Positions 49,031 through 58,406 of a stretch of DNA of 64,000 nt are shown piece after piece. Source of the DNA: Chitinophagaceae bacterium (lineage in GTDB: Bacteria; Bacteroidota; Bacteroidia; Chitinophagales; Chitinophagaceae); contig JAICXX010000001.1 in the NCBI GenBank assembly GCA_025934485.1, positions 1 through 64,000 on the forward strand, in the 5' to 3' direction. Positions within the stretch are counted from its first letter, which is position 1; each line of letters opens with the position of its first letter. The translations under genes and the position numbers were made by a program. The notes under the pieces were generated by a model, which saw only the letters and a list, made by a program, of their open reading frames with translations, did not search any database and was not told where the DNA came from.

Positions 49031-50887
49031 CTAATTCATTCCCCCTAACAGCTCTCTTATCTTCAGTACCAGCTCCGTCTTGGTGATGGGTACGCCCATG
49101 ATCTTGTGATATCCTTTGGCGTCGAGAAGGAACTGGTCGCGGATGATCTTTATGAGCTGACCGTTATTGATCTCCGGTATCAGCACCTGCTTGAAATTGC
49201 GCATCAGCTCGCCCAGGTTGGCGGGGAAAGGGCGAAGATGACGGAGGTGCGCGTGTGACACGGCATAGCCTTGCTGTTGCAGTTCGGCGACGGCGCTTTT
49301 GATGGAGCCATAGGTACTACCCCAGCCCAGAACGAGCAGATCGCCTTTTTCGGGACCGCTGTCGAGTTTTTGTGCGGGGATATGGTCGGCGATGCGGGCG
49401 ACCTTTTCTTCGCGGATCTTGATCATCAGCTGATGGTTTTCCGGGTCGTAGCTCACGTTGCCGGTGACATTTTGTTTTTCCAGGCCGCCGATGCGGTGTT
49501 CCAGCCCGGGGGTGCCGGGAATGGCCCAGGGGCGAACGAGTTTTTCGTCGCGGAGATAGGGCTGGAATTTATCCTCGCTGTCGCCGAGTTCCGTTTTGAA
49601 CCGCACTTCGATGGGCTGGAGGTCGGCGCTTTTGGGGAACTTCCAGGGTTCGGCGCCATTGGCGATATAGCCGTCGCTGAGGAAGATCACCGGTGTCATA
49701 TGCTGGACGGCAATGCGCACGGCTTCATATACCGCGTCAAAGCAATCGCTGGGTGTGGAGGCGGAGACTACGGGCATGGGACATTCCCCGTTACGGCCAT
49801 AATAGGCCTGAAGGAGGTCGCTCTGTTCCGTTTTCGTGGGCAAGCCGGTCGAGGGGCCGCCACGTTGGATGTCACAGATGATCAGCGGGATCTCGAGCAT
49901 TACGGCGAGACCCATGGCTTCCGCTTTGAGCGCCATGCCCGGGCCCGAGGTAGTGGTGACGCCCAGCGAGCCGCCGTAGGCGGCGCCGATCGCGGAGGTG
50001 ATACCGGCTATCTCGTCTTCGGCCTGAAAAGTACGTACTCCAAAAGCCTTCTGTTTGCTGAGTTCGTGGAGGATATCGCTGGCAGGGGTGATGGGATAGG
50101 AGCCCAGGAAGAGCGGCAATCCGCTTTTCTGCGAGGCCGCGACGAGCCCATAGGCCAGGGCCTGGTTACCCATGATGGAGCGGTATACACCCGGTTCCAT
50201 CCTGGCCTTCTCCACTTTATAGGTGGTGGTGAACGTTTCGGTGGTGTCGCCAAAATGGTAGCCGGCCTGCAGCACCTTGATATTGCTTTGAAGGATCTCG
50301 GGTTTCTTACCGAATTTATCCGTAAGGAATTTTATCGTGCTGTCCATATCCCGGTTGTACATCCAATAAAGGAACCCGAGGACGAACATATTCTTGGCGC
50401 GGTCCTTCTCCTTGGTGCCGAGGGTGATATCCTTGAGGGCCTCCCGGGTCATTTTGGTGACGTCCATGGGGAAGACCGTATAGTTGTCTAGGGAATGGTC
50501 TTCCAACGGGTGGACCCCTTCGGGGTAGTTGGCGAGACGGAGGTTCTTGGTATCGAACCCTTCCGTATTGACGATGATCTTGCCGCCTTTTTTGAGGTTT
50601 TTGAGATTGGCTTTCAAGGCGGCGGCATTCATGGCTACCAGCACATCGCATTCGTCGCCCGGGGTGAAGACCTGATCGCTGGAAAAGCGAAGCTGATAGC
50701 CGCTGACGCCCGGCAGCGTGCCTTGCGGCGCCCTGATCTCGGCGGGGAAATCGGGGAAGGTGGCCAGGTCGATGCCCATGAGGGCTGTATTGTTGGTGAA
50801 CTGACTACCGGTCAGTTGCATCCCGTCGCCGGAGTCCCCGGCGAACTTTATCACCACGTCTTTAAGGGTCTCTTCTTTTCTGTTCAT
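49031..50887 (-). CDS. korA: 2-oxoacid:acceptor oxidoreductase subunit alpha (gamma-alpha fusion)
   Basis: VIKFAGDSGDGMQLTGSQF, FPDFPAEIRAPQGTLPGVSGYQL, YPITPASDILHEL, TTSGPGMALKAEAMGLAVMLEIPLIICDIQRGGPSTGLPTKTEQSDLLQA. Confidence 0.95.
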   Translation of the reverse strand: MNRKEETLKDVVIKFAGDSGDGMQLTGSQFTNNTALMGIDLATFPDFPAEIRAPQGTLPGVSGYQLRFSSDQVFTPGDECDVLVAMNAAALKANLKNLKKGGKIIVNTEGFDTKNLRLANYPEGVHPLEDHSLDNYTVFPMDVTKMTREALKDITLGTKEKDRAKNMFVLGFLYWMYNRDMDSTIKFLTDKFGKKPEILQSNIKVLQAGYHFGDTTETFTTTYKVEKARMEPGVYRSIMGNQALAYGLVAASQKSGLPLFLGSYPITPASDILHELSKQKAFGVRTFQAEDEIAGITSAIGAAYGGSLGVTTTSGPGMALKAEAMGLAVMLEIPLIICDIQRGGPSTGLPTKTEQSDLLQAYYGRNGECPMPVVSASTPSDCFDAVYEAVRIAVQHMTPVIFLSDGYIANGAEPWKFPKSADLQPIEVRFKTELGDSEDKFQPYLRDEKLVRPWAIPGTPGLEHRIGGLEKQNVTGNVSYDPENHQLMIKIREEKVARIADHIPAQKLDSGPEKGDLLVLGWGSTYGSIKSAVAELQQQGYAVSHAHLRHLRPFPANLGELMRNFKQVLIPEINNGQLIKIIRDQFLLDAKGYHKIMGVPITKTELVLKIRELLGGMN

Positions 50888-51138
50888 GGTTGTAAAGTTA
50901 ACTCATTTTTTTACTATGCGGCTACGCATGGATTTTCCCAGATTTTTGAGGGTTTCCAGGTTGGATGCCGGCAGTGGAGGGGCGGCGTCGGGCATCACGA
51001 GTCCGGCATACCAGTAATTGCTGTAATGCAGGTTGATCCACAACCCTGAGCGTAAAATAAAGGTTTCCGGGGAAAGTGTCGGTCTTGGAATTTGGAGGTC
51101 GCAATTTGCGTCCTCCAAATGCTTAAATTGCTGATCGT

Positions 51139-51666
51139 ATGAGTGCAGCATCCCGCATCCAGGTCATCCAAGGCGACATCACGAAACAGCCCGTCGACGC
51201 CATCGTCAATGCTGCCAATACCTCTCTGCTCGGCGGTGGCGGTGTGGATGGCGCCATCCATCGTGCCGGCGGTCCTGTGATCCTGGAGGCTTGCCGTGCG
51301 ATCCGCGCCAAACAAGGCAGCTGCGCTGTCGGCGAAGCCGTGATCACCACCGGTGGTAACCTGCCCGCCAAATATGTCATCCATACCGTAGGGCCGGTGT
51401 GGAACGGCGGTCATAAAGGCGAAGAAGAGCTGCTGGCCTCCGCCTACCGGAACTCGCTCCGGCTGGCCGTGGAGAACGGAATAAGATCGCTCGCCTTTCC
51501 CAATATAAGCACCGGCATATACCATTTCCCGAAAGAAAAAGCTGCTGGCATTGCGGTCCATACTGTTCGCGAGTTCCTGTCGACCCACCCGCAGATCGAA
51601 CAGGTCGTCTTCGTTTGTTTCGACAAGGAGAACTATGACCTATACACGCGCATGATGCCGGGGTGA
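51139..51666 (+). CDS. Macrodomain protein, O-acetyl-ADP-ribose deacetylase type (YmdB-like)
   Basis: [71 protein letters not shown]. Confidence 0.97.
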   Translation: MSAASRIQVIQGDITKQPVDAIVNAANTSLLGGGGVDGAIHRAGGPVILEACRAIRAKQGSCAVGEAVITTGGNLPAKYVIHTVGPVWNGGHKGEEELLASAYRNSLRLAVENGIRSLAFPNISTGIYHFPKEKAAGIAVHTVREFLSTHPQIEQVVFVCFDKENYDLYTRMMPG

Positions 51667-51743
51667 ACCAGCCTCTCAAGGAACCACAAGGTTGCCGTGG
51701 ACTCCGCCCTTGCAGCCAAAATTACCGTCTCTGGATTCCGTCT

Positions 51744-52652
51744 TTACCATACCACCGTAGCCGATTTAAAACACCTTGACAAGGACCTCGCAGAGGTCCC
51801 GGTGGAAGAAATGGATTTCGGCAAAAGGTGCGATGACAATTTTACAAAAATAGCATCCCCAAACCCGCGGCTGGACGACCCCTTGCGGAACAACACCAGC
51901 TTATCATTGATGTACAAGAGAATATCCATGGTATTGGCCGAACGACACCACTGGTAGCTAGGCCGAAAGCGGATCATGAACATGTCGAGCGAGTCGCCGC
52001 GGAGACCGGTGAGCATCGACACCCGCGTGCGGGGGAATCTGTAGTCGATATAGTAGTCTTCTTCTTCCTGCTTCAGCCGCTTCTTTAGCCGGCGTTTGCC
52101 GACCTCGCCTTTTGAAAAATAGCCGATGGGGCTGAAGCTAAGCCCGGGACCATCGCCGGGCCTCTTCTCATTCCAGAGTTTTACCGGATGCTTCTTGTCC
52201 AGCAACCAGGCATAGTCTTCGTGCCGTTGCAGGGAATCGAATTGATAGCTGCTTGTCTCGGTGACCTTGACGGCGGGGAGGGCGACGACTTTCTCGTGCA
52301 GATACACCGTGTACTCCGAATCGAGCATGCTGCGGTTCACCGGCAACGTATCATTGAGATACCCAGCGGAGGTAATGATAAGTGTATCACCGGGACGCGT
52401 GGCGATGCGGTAATTGCCACCCAGATCAGAGATATTGTGCTGACCGAGCGCGCGATTGCTCACCGTAACGCCGGCAAGGATCTCGCCAGAGCTTTTCAGC
52501 CTGATCCTGCCGGAGAGATGCGCCGGAGGCGGGGAAGACGACTGCAACGGCTGTCGGGGGAGCGGCGGCTGTTGGGTATGCGCCGGTTGCTGCGCCAGGG
52601 CCGTCGCCGGGACCAGCAAACAACAGAACAGCCACCGGTTAGTTGCATTCAT
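51744..52652 (-). CDS. CarboxypepD_reg-like domain protein
   Basis: LSGRIRLKSSGEILAGVTVSNRALGQHNISDLGGNYRIATRPGDTLIITSAGYLNDTLPV after a signal peptide. Confidence 0.83.
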   Translation of the reverse strand: MNATNRWLFCCLLVPATALAQQPAHTQQPPLPRQPLQSSSPPPAHLSGRIRLKSSGEILAGVTVSNRALGQHNISDLGGNYRIATRPGDTLIITSAGYLNDTLPVNRSMLDSEYTVYLHEKVVALPAVKVTETSSYQFDSLQRHEDYAWLLDKKHPVKLWNEKRPGDGPGLSFSPIGYFSKGEVGKRRLKKRLKQEEEDYYIDYRFPRTRVSMLTGLRGDSLDMFMIRFRPSYQWCRSANTMDILLYINDKLVLFRKGSSSRGFGDAIFVKLSSHLLPKSISSTGTSARSLSRCFKSATVVW

Positions 52653-52753
52653 AAGAAGACAGTTGAGGGATAACCAAATATGCAAATTTTCAGCCTGCGC
52701 CGCCGGCGACCGAACGAGGTTTAACATAAGATTAGAGCGAGCGCGCAGATCGC

Positions 52754-53989
52754 TTACTCATACCGCAATGCCTCGATGGGATCGAGCCGCGAGGCTTTTT
52801 GCGCGGGATAATAGCCAAAGAAGACGCCGGTGATCGCGCACACCAAAAAAGACAACACAATAGACGACTCGGTGACGAGGGTGGGCCAATTGAGGAAGAG
52901 GGTGACCAGCCGGGCGGAGGTGATGCCCAGCACGACCCCGATGAGGCCGCCGGTGATGCTGATCAGGATCGCTTCGGTGAGGAATTGCAACAGGATGTCG
53001 ACCCCGCGCGCGCCAATGGACATGCGCAGACCGATCTCGCGCGTGCGTTCCGTCACCGAGACATACATGATGTTCATGATGCCGATGCCACCCACGAGCA
53101 GCGAGATGCCGGCAATGACGGCCAGCAGGATCGTGAGGAGCTGGCTAGTCGAAGAAAAGGTATTGATAAGCTCCTGCATGGTCCGGACGGCAAAGTCGTC
53201 TTCATCCGTGGGCTTTAGCCGGTGCGTCGTCCGCAGGATGTTGGAGATCTCATCCGAAGCGGCGGTGGTGACGTTCTCGCTCACGGCCGATGCATAGATG
53301 TTCTGCACGAAGATCGTAGAGTTGGCCTGCGCGAGGATACGCCGCTGCACCGTGGTGAAAGGAGCGATGATGACATCGTCCTGATCCTGACCGAACGCAC
53401 TTTCCCCTTTGGTCGTCAACGTGCCGATCACCAGCAACGGCACATTACCAAAACGAATATATTTCCCGATGGGCGATTCGCCGTTGGGGAAGAGGTTGCT
53501 TATCACCGTTTGGCCCAACAGGCAGACCTTGGCCTGGACCTGGACATCCCGATCGGTAAACGGGATGCCGTCCTGCAATGCCCACTGGCGGATCACGGAA
53601 AGATAATCGGGGTCGACACCCTGAATGGTCGTAGGCCAGTTGTTATTCCCATAAATAGCCTGTCCCTTTGCATTCGCCATGGGCGTCACGGCGCTGAGAT
53701 CGGGTGCTTCCTTTTGCAAGGCTTTGACATCCTCGAGCGTCAGCGTCTGCACGGTGGTGGCGTCGAGCCGCGCGCCCGCGGAGATATTGCTGTTAGGCCG
53801 GATGATGATCATATTCGATCCCATCCCGCTAAGGGCGCTCTGGATGCTTTGCTTCGATCCCTGGCCGATCGCTACCATGGCGATCACGGCTCCCACCCCG
53901 ATGATGATACCCAGCATGGTGAGAAAGGCCCGAAGCTTGTTGCGCTGCAGTGCCTTTAACGCGATCCGGAGAAGATTGAAGAGGCTCAT
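52754..53989 (-). CDS. ABC transporter permease, MacB type
   Basis: ALKALQRNKLRAFLTMLGIIIGVGAVIAMVAIGQG, LLVGGIGIMNIMYVSVTERTREIGLRMSIGAR; start approximate to within 1-2 nt. Confidence 0.94.
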   Translation of the reverse strand: MSLFNLLRIALKALQRNKLRAFLTMLGIIIGVGAVIAMVAIGQGSKQSIQSALSGMGSNMIIIRPNSNISAGARLDATTVQTLTLEDVKALQKEAPDLSAVTPMANAKGQAIYGNNNWPTTIQGVDPDYLSVIRQWALQDGIPFTDRDVQVQAKVCLLGQTVISNLFPNGESPIGKYIRFGNVPLLVIGTLTTKGESAFGQDQDDVIIAPFTTVQRRILAQANSTIFVQNIYASAVSENVTTAASDEISNILRTTHRLKPTDEDDFAVRTMQELINTFSSTSQLLTILLAVIAGISLLVGGIGIMNIMYVSVTERTREIGLRMSIGARGVDILLQFLTEAILISITGGLIGVVLGITSARLVTLFLNWPTLVTESSIVLSFLVCAITGVFFGYYPAQKASRLDPIEALRYE

Positions 53990-53999
53990 GGTAACTGTT

Positions 54000-54794
54000 T
54001 TAATGGTGGTCGTCAGTTTTGTCGTCCGTCGCCGGCGTGGTCGGTGCGTAGTCATCACTCGAAGGCAGCGAGGCCAGCACCTCACGCGCGGATTTCTTGT
54101 TCTCGTTGAGGCTATCCTTGACCACCCTGCCATCCTTGAGCATGATCGTCCGGCTGCTAAAGGCGGCGATGTCGGGCTCGTGCGTCACGAAGACTATCGT
54201 CCGGCCCTGTGCGTTGAGCTCCTGGATGAGGGCCATGATACTATACGAACTGCGGGAATCCAGGTTGCCCGTGGCCTCATCTGCCAGGATCATCACGGGC
54301 TCGTTGACCAGCGCCCGCGCGATGGCCACACGCTGCTGCTGTCCGCCCGACAGCTGGCTCGGCGTATGATCCAGCCTGTCCCCTAAGTTAACCGCTTCGA
54401 GCGCTTTTATCGCGCGCTCCTTACGCTCTTTGGCGCTCATGGCGGGGTTATAAAGCAGCGGCAACTCCACATTCTCCAGCGCCGACGTCCGGGGTAATAG
54501 GTTATAGGCCTGGAACACGAAGCCAATCTTATGATTCCGCAGCTTCGCGAGGTCGTTGCGCCCCAGCTTTCGGACATCGACGCCATCGAGCAGATAGGTC
54601 CCTTCGCTGGGCTTGTCGAGACATCCCAGGGTGTTGAGCAGCGTTGTCTTACCTGAGCCACTGCTACCCATGATCGTCAGGAACTCGCCCGCGCTGACGT
54701 CGAAGGAAACTCCTTTGAGGGCCCTGACGATCTCCGAACCCATACGAAATTCCCGTTTGATATCATGCAGCTCGAGTATTTTTTGCGTGCTCAT
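54000..54794 (-). CDS. ABC transporter ATP-binding protein, MacB/LolD type
   Basis: GSSGSGKTTLLNTLGCLDKPSEG, LSGGQQQRVAIARALVNEPVMILADEATGNLDS. Confidence 0.95.
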   Translation of the reverse strand: MSTQKILELHDIKREFRMGSEIVRALKGVSFDVSAGEFLTIMGSSGSGKTTLLNTLGCLDKPSEGTYLLDGVDVRKLGRNDLAKLRNHKIGFVFQAYNLLPRTSALENVELPLLYNPAMSAKERKERAIKALEAVNLGDRLDHTPSQLSGGQQQRVAIARALVNEPVMILADEATGNLDSRSSYSIMALIQELNAQGRTIVFVTHEPDIAAFSSRTIMLKDGRVVKDSLNENKKSAREVLASLPSSDDYAPTTPATDDKTDDHH

Positions 54795-56149
54795 CGTCCT
54801 CCGCCTCCTCCGCCGGATGGTCTTCCGCCTCCCCCATTGCTGCCGCCGCTGCCGCCAGCGTTACCGGAAGGCCGGGAATTACTACGACGCCGCGTGGGCA
54901 TAAAAGGACTCCGTTCGGCGCCCGCAGACTTCTGGCCCTTTGCGGCCACCTCGACGCCATTGACGATCTCATCGGTGACGGCCAGCCCGCTCAACACCTG
55001 CACCCTGGTATCGTTGTTGAGACCCGTAGTGATCTTTTTCTCGACGAGGCTATCGCCATATTTTACCCAGACAAAGGCCGGCGTACCGGTGACCGGAGCG
55101 CTGTCGATCTCGCGGCTGGAGGAATCATGGTGATGCCTCGGCGGTGAGAGCGGGTTAACGGCATTGCGCCGGGTTTCGACGGCCACTTCGTGCTCACCGG
55201 CGGTATCGGGGATCAACTTGTATTGTTTGGCAAGCGAAGCGTCGGGTTTGAATTTGATCGATTTGGAGGTGATCAGCATCGCGCTGTCCACCTCTTTAGT
55301 GAAAATAAAAATATTCGCCGTCATTCCCGGCTTGAGCTTGAGATCGGCGTTGGGGGCGGTGACCATGGTACTATAAGTGACGACGTTGGCCGTGGTCACG
55401 GGCTCCAGCCGCACCTGGTTCACCGTACCCGTAAAGGAGATATCCGGGTAGGCATCAACGGTGAAGGTCACCCGCTCGCCGATCCGCACATCCCCGATAT
55501 CGGCTTCGGAGACTGCCGCCTGCACCTGCATCTTGCTGATGTCTTTGGCGATGATGAAGAGCGTCGGCGTATTGAAGCTGGCGGCCACCGTCTGCCCGAC
55601 GCTTACATTACGCGTCATCACGACCCCATCCACCGGTGAATGGATACTCGCATATTGCAGGTTCTTCGTGGCGCCGTCGAGCTGCGCCTGTACGCTTGCT
55701 ACCGTAGCTTTGGCCGCCAGGTACTGGTTCTGGGCGTTCTCGTAATCCGCCTTCGAAATGGCGCCGGTGTTGTAAAGCGTCTGCTGACGGTCGAATGTGC
55801 TTTTTTGATAGATCTCCGCAGCCTTGGCCTGGGCAAGATTGGCCTTGTACTGATCCACTGCGGCGAGAAAAAGTGATTTGTCGAGTTCGGCGATCAGCTG
55901 TCCCTTGTGGACCTTGGCGTTGAAATCGGTATAGATGTTTTGGATCGTCCCCGAGACCTGCGTCCCTACGGATACCGTGTCCACGGGCTCCACGGTGCCG
56001 GTGGCCGTGACGCTTTTAGAGATATAGCCATATCGGGGAAACTCCGTCTCCAGGATCAGGGGTTTCTCTTCCTTGTGCAAAAGGAAATACCACAGCCCGG
56101 CGCCGGCCGCGAGGAGAACAAGGATGATGATGACGATTCGGGTCTTCAT
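54791..56149 (-). CDS. Periplasmic adaptor (membrane fusion) protein, MacA/RND type
   Basis: VTATGTVEPVDTVSVGTQVSGTIQNIYTDFNAKVHKGQLIAELD; Gly-rich C-terminus; 4-nt overlap with the ATPase gene. Confidence 0.94.
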   Translation of the reverse strand: MKTRIVIIILVLLAAGAGLWYFLLHKEEKPLILETEFPRYGYISKSVTATGTVEPVDTVSVGTQVSGTIQNIYTDFNAKVHKGQLIAELDKSLFLAAVDQYKANLAQAKAAEIYQKSTFDRQQTLYNTGAISKADYENAQNQYLAAKATVASVQAQLDGATKNLQYASIHSPVDGVVMTRNVSVGQTVAASFNTPTLFIIAKDISKMQVQAAVSEADIGDVRIGERVTFTVDAYPDISFTGTVNQVRLEPVTTANVVTYSTMVTAPNADLKLKPGMTANIFIFTKEVDSAMLITSKSIKFKPDASLAKQYKLIPDTAGEHEVAVETRRNAVNPLSPPRHHHDSSSREIDSAPVTGTPAFVWVKYGDSLVEKKITTGLNNDTRVQVLSGLAVTDEIVNGVEVAAKGQKSAGAERSPFMPTRRRSNSRPSGNAGGSGGSNGGGGRPSGGGGGGR

Positions 56150-56153
56150 GGAT

Positions 56154-57506
56154 TTATAATTTTACCGCTATTCCCATATAGAAATCATAGATCTTAATGC
56201 TCAGGGCTGCATTGTACTTGGCCTGTATATACGCCTGAAAGGCTTGTGTATACAGCGTCTTCTGCTGCAGGTAATCCACAACGGTCGAAGCCCCTACTTT
56301 GAGCTCTTGGCCCGCGATCCTGAAGGTCTCCTGGTTAGCCCGCAATTCTTCCACCGCGGCATCGTATTGCGCCTGGGCATTGATGACATTGATATAGGCC
56401 TGCTCGATATCCAGCGCCAGCGTCGACTGCGTACCCAGCAAGCTGAGTTTCGAATTCGCCACTTCGATCTTTGCCTCTTCGACCTGCGTTTTTACGGTCC
56501 GACGGGTGAAGATGGGGATGGACAGGTTGAGACCCACCTCCTGGAAGAAGTTGTTGTCCAGCTGCCGCGTATAGTCGTCATTGACATTGTTGCTGTATCC
56601 GGTAGAGATCTCGGCAGAAGCGCTAAGGACGGGAAGATATCCCGCCCGGGCTTTGGCTAGATCGTAACGGGAGATGTCGATGCCCAGCTGCGCGTTTTTT
56701 ATTTCGGGCCGGGTTCGCGTGGCAATGGCCACCGCCGAGTCCAGACCCGTGACTGCTTCCTTGGAGATAATCGTGTCCGGGCTGACAATGTCGAAGCTAT
56801 CCTGAAAGGGTAGCTGCAACAGTTGTTTGAGCGTGACTTTGTTCTGCCGGACGGCGCTCTGTGCGGTCACGAGGTTGTACTTGTCCGTAGCAAGCTGGGC
56901 CTGCAGTTCGATATAGGCGTTCCTGGCGATACTGCCGGCCTCGTATTCCTTCTTGCCCTGGTCGACCTGTGCGGCGGAGGTATGCACGAGGTCTTCGATA
57001 TACACCACATTCTCTTTGGCCAGCAGGATGGCCAGGTAGGCCTGAGTGATCTGTAGGGTGATGTCGTTGATCGTTTGAAGGACGCTGAGGTTGGCCGATT
57101 CGATTTCGAGATTCTTCTGCCGGATATCGTTATTGATCAGGCCGCCGTTGTAGATCGTCATACCGGATGAAAGTGTAAAACTTTGTGAGAAGGAGCTCTG
57201 GGTCTGAAAGCCGCCGATGACGCCGCTCACCGATTTGTTGCTGTGGGTATAGGTCAATGGCACCGAGCCGGTGAGCGTAGGCTGCCGGTTGGCCCTTGAC
57301 AGAAGATAGTTTTGCTGCGCCGTTTGAACGTTCAGTCGTAGCATGTTGAGCTGAACATTGTTCTTTTTCGCATAGTCTAGACAGGTCTGCAGGTCCCAGT
57401 GTGTGGGGAGGCTGTCCTGCCTATGTGCGGCGGTACTATCCTGGCCGCGGGCGGCGCCGGCGAGGGCCAGCAGTATGACAAGGAACACTGAAAGTCGCGG
57501 GTACAT
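56154..57506 (-). CDS. TolC family outer membrane efflux protein
   Basis: WDLQTCLDYAKKNNVQLNMLRLNVQTAQQNYLLSRANRQPTL; paired helical repeats; directly upstream of the adaptor. Confidence 0.93.
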   Translation of the reverse strand: MYPRLSVFLVILLALAGAARGQDSTAAHRQDSLPTHWDLQTCLDYAKKNNVQLNMLRLNVQTAQQNYLLSRANRQPTLTGSVPLTYTHSNKSVSGVIGGFQTQSSFSQSFTLSSGMTIYNGGLINNDIRQKNLEIESANLSVLQTINDITLQITQAYLAILLAKENVVYIEDLVHTSAAQVDQGKKEYEAGSIARNAYIELQAQLATDKYNLVTAQSAVRQNKVTLKQLLQLPFQDSFDIVSPDTIISKEAVTGLDSAVAIATRTRPEIKNAQLGIDISRYDLAKARAGYLPVLSASAEISTGYSNNVNDDYTRQLDNNFFQEVGLNLSIPIFTRRTVKTQVEEAKIEVANSKLSLLGTQSTLALDIEQAYINVINAQAQYDAAVEELRANQETFRIAGQELKVGASTVVDYLQQKTLYTQAFQAYIQAKYNAALSIKIYDFYMGIAVKL

Positions 57507-57696
57507 AGTCCCTGTTTTAAGGTTACTGTGTGACTAAAGTGTTACAAAGCGCACGCCATAACGCTTTTCATTGGCCCGCTTGTGGAAAACAGGGTTTTCC
57601 CTGGCCGTTTCCGCGTTGCCGGACCGGGTGCATGGTATTGTTTTTGAATCGTCTACCCCGTTAGACCACCTATTTTTTCACTTTAAAATTTCGCAT

Positions 57697-58275
57697 ATGG
57701 CAACGTTAAGTGGTAAGAGGGTAGCCATTCTCACTGAAAATGGCTTCGAGGAAGTAGAGCTCACCAGTCCGAAGAAGGCGCTGGAGGAAGCGGGCGCCGC
57801 CGTGGATATCGTGTCACCCCAAAAAGGGAAAGTCAAAGCCTGGGATAAGGACCACTGGTCCATAGAATTGCCGGTAGACGAGGCGCTCGACGACGCCAAG
57901 GTCGATGACTACGACGCCCTGATGCTGCCGGGAGGCGTGCTGAACCCGGATCAGCTGCGGATGAACAAAAAGGCTGTGGAATTTGCGCAACAGTTCCTTG
58001 AAACCGGCAAACCGGTGGCGGCGATCTGTCATGGCCCGCAGTTACTCATCGAAACCGGGCTTATCGAGGGCCGGAAGATGACCTCTTATTGGTCCCTGAG
58101 GACCGATATGGAAAATGCGGGAGTGATCTGGGAGGACGAGGAGGTCATCGTCGACAACGGTCTCGTCTCGAGCCGCAGTCCCAAAGACCTGGAGGCATTC
58201 AACCGAAAGATGATAGAAGAGATCAAAGAGGGTGAGCATTCGCCGGCGGCTTATGCACCGGGTCCGCGTCACTAG
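57697..58275 (+). CDS. Type 1 glutamine amidotransferase / PfpI-DJ-1 family protein
   Basis: GKRVAILTENGFEEVELTSPKKALEEAGA, YDALMLPGGVLNPDQLR, PVAAICHGPQLLIE. Confidence 0.96.
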   Translation: MATLSGKRVAILTENGFEEVELTSPKKALEEAGAAVDIVSPQKGKVKAWDKDHWSIELPVDEALDDAKVDDYDALMLPGGVLNPDQLRMNKKAVEFAQQFLETGKPVAAICHGPQLLIETGLIEGRKMTSYWSLRTDMENAGVIWEDEEVIVDNGLVSSRSPKDLEAFNRKMIEEIKEGEHSPAAYAPGPRH

Positions 58276-58406
58276 TTGGAGCTCCGGCAGAAAGCCGTGC
58301 GGCCGGACAAGTGGTGTATCGATTGCGGACATTGGGGGGCAGCAGCGTTGTAACAGTCGATTGATCCTTAATCCTTTCGATAACCGGCATTCTGAGGCAG
58401 GTAGGC

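Noticed and set aside
49271-50491. 406-aa plus-strand ORF opposite korA
   Set aside because: Antisense shadow of a well-supported gene, low-quality protein composition.
50903-51151. 82-aa minus-strand ORF just upstream of korA
   Set aside because: Position would allow an operon, but it overlaps the divergent macrodomain start and no family is recognisable; too weak to call.
51697-51957. 86-aa plus-strand ORF after the macrodomain gene
   Set aside because: Overlaps the 3' end of the oppositely oriented CarboxypepD_reg gene and has no recognisable motif.
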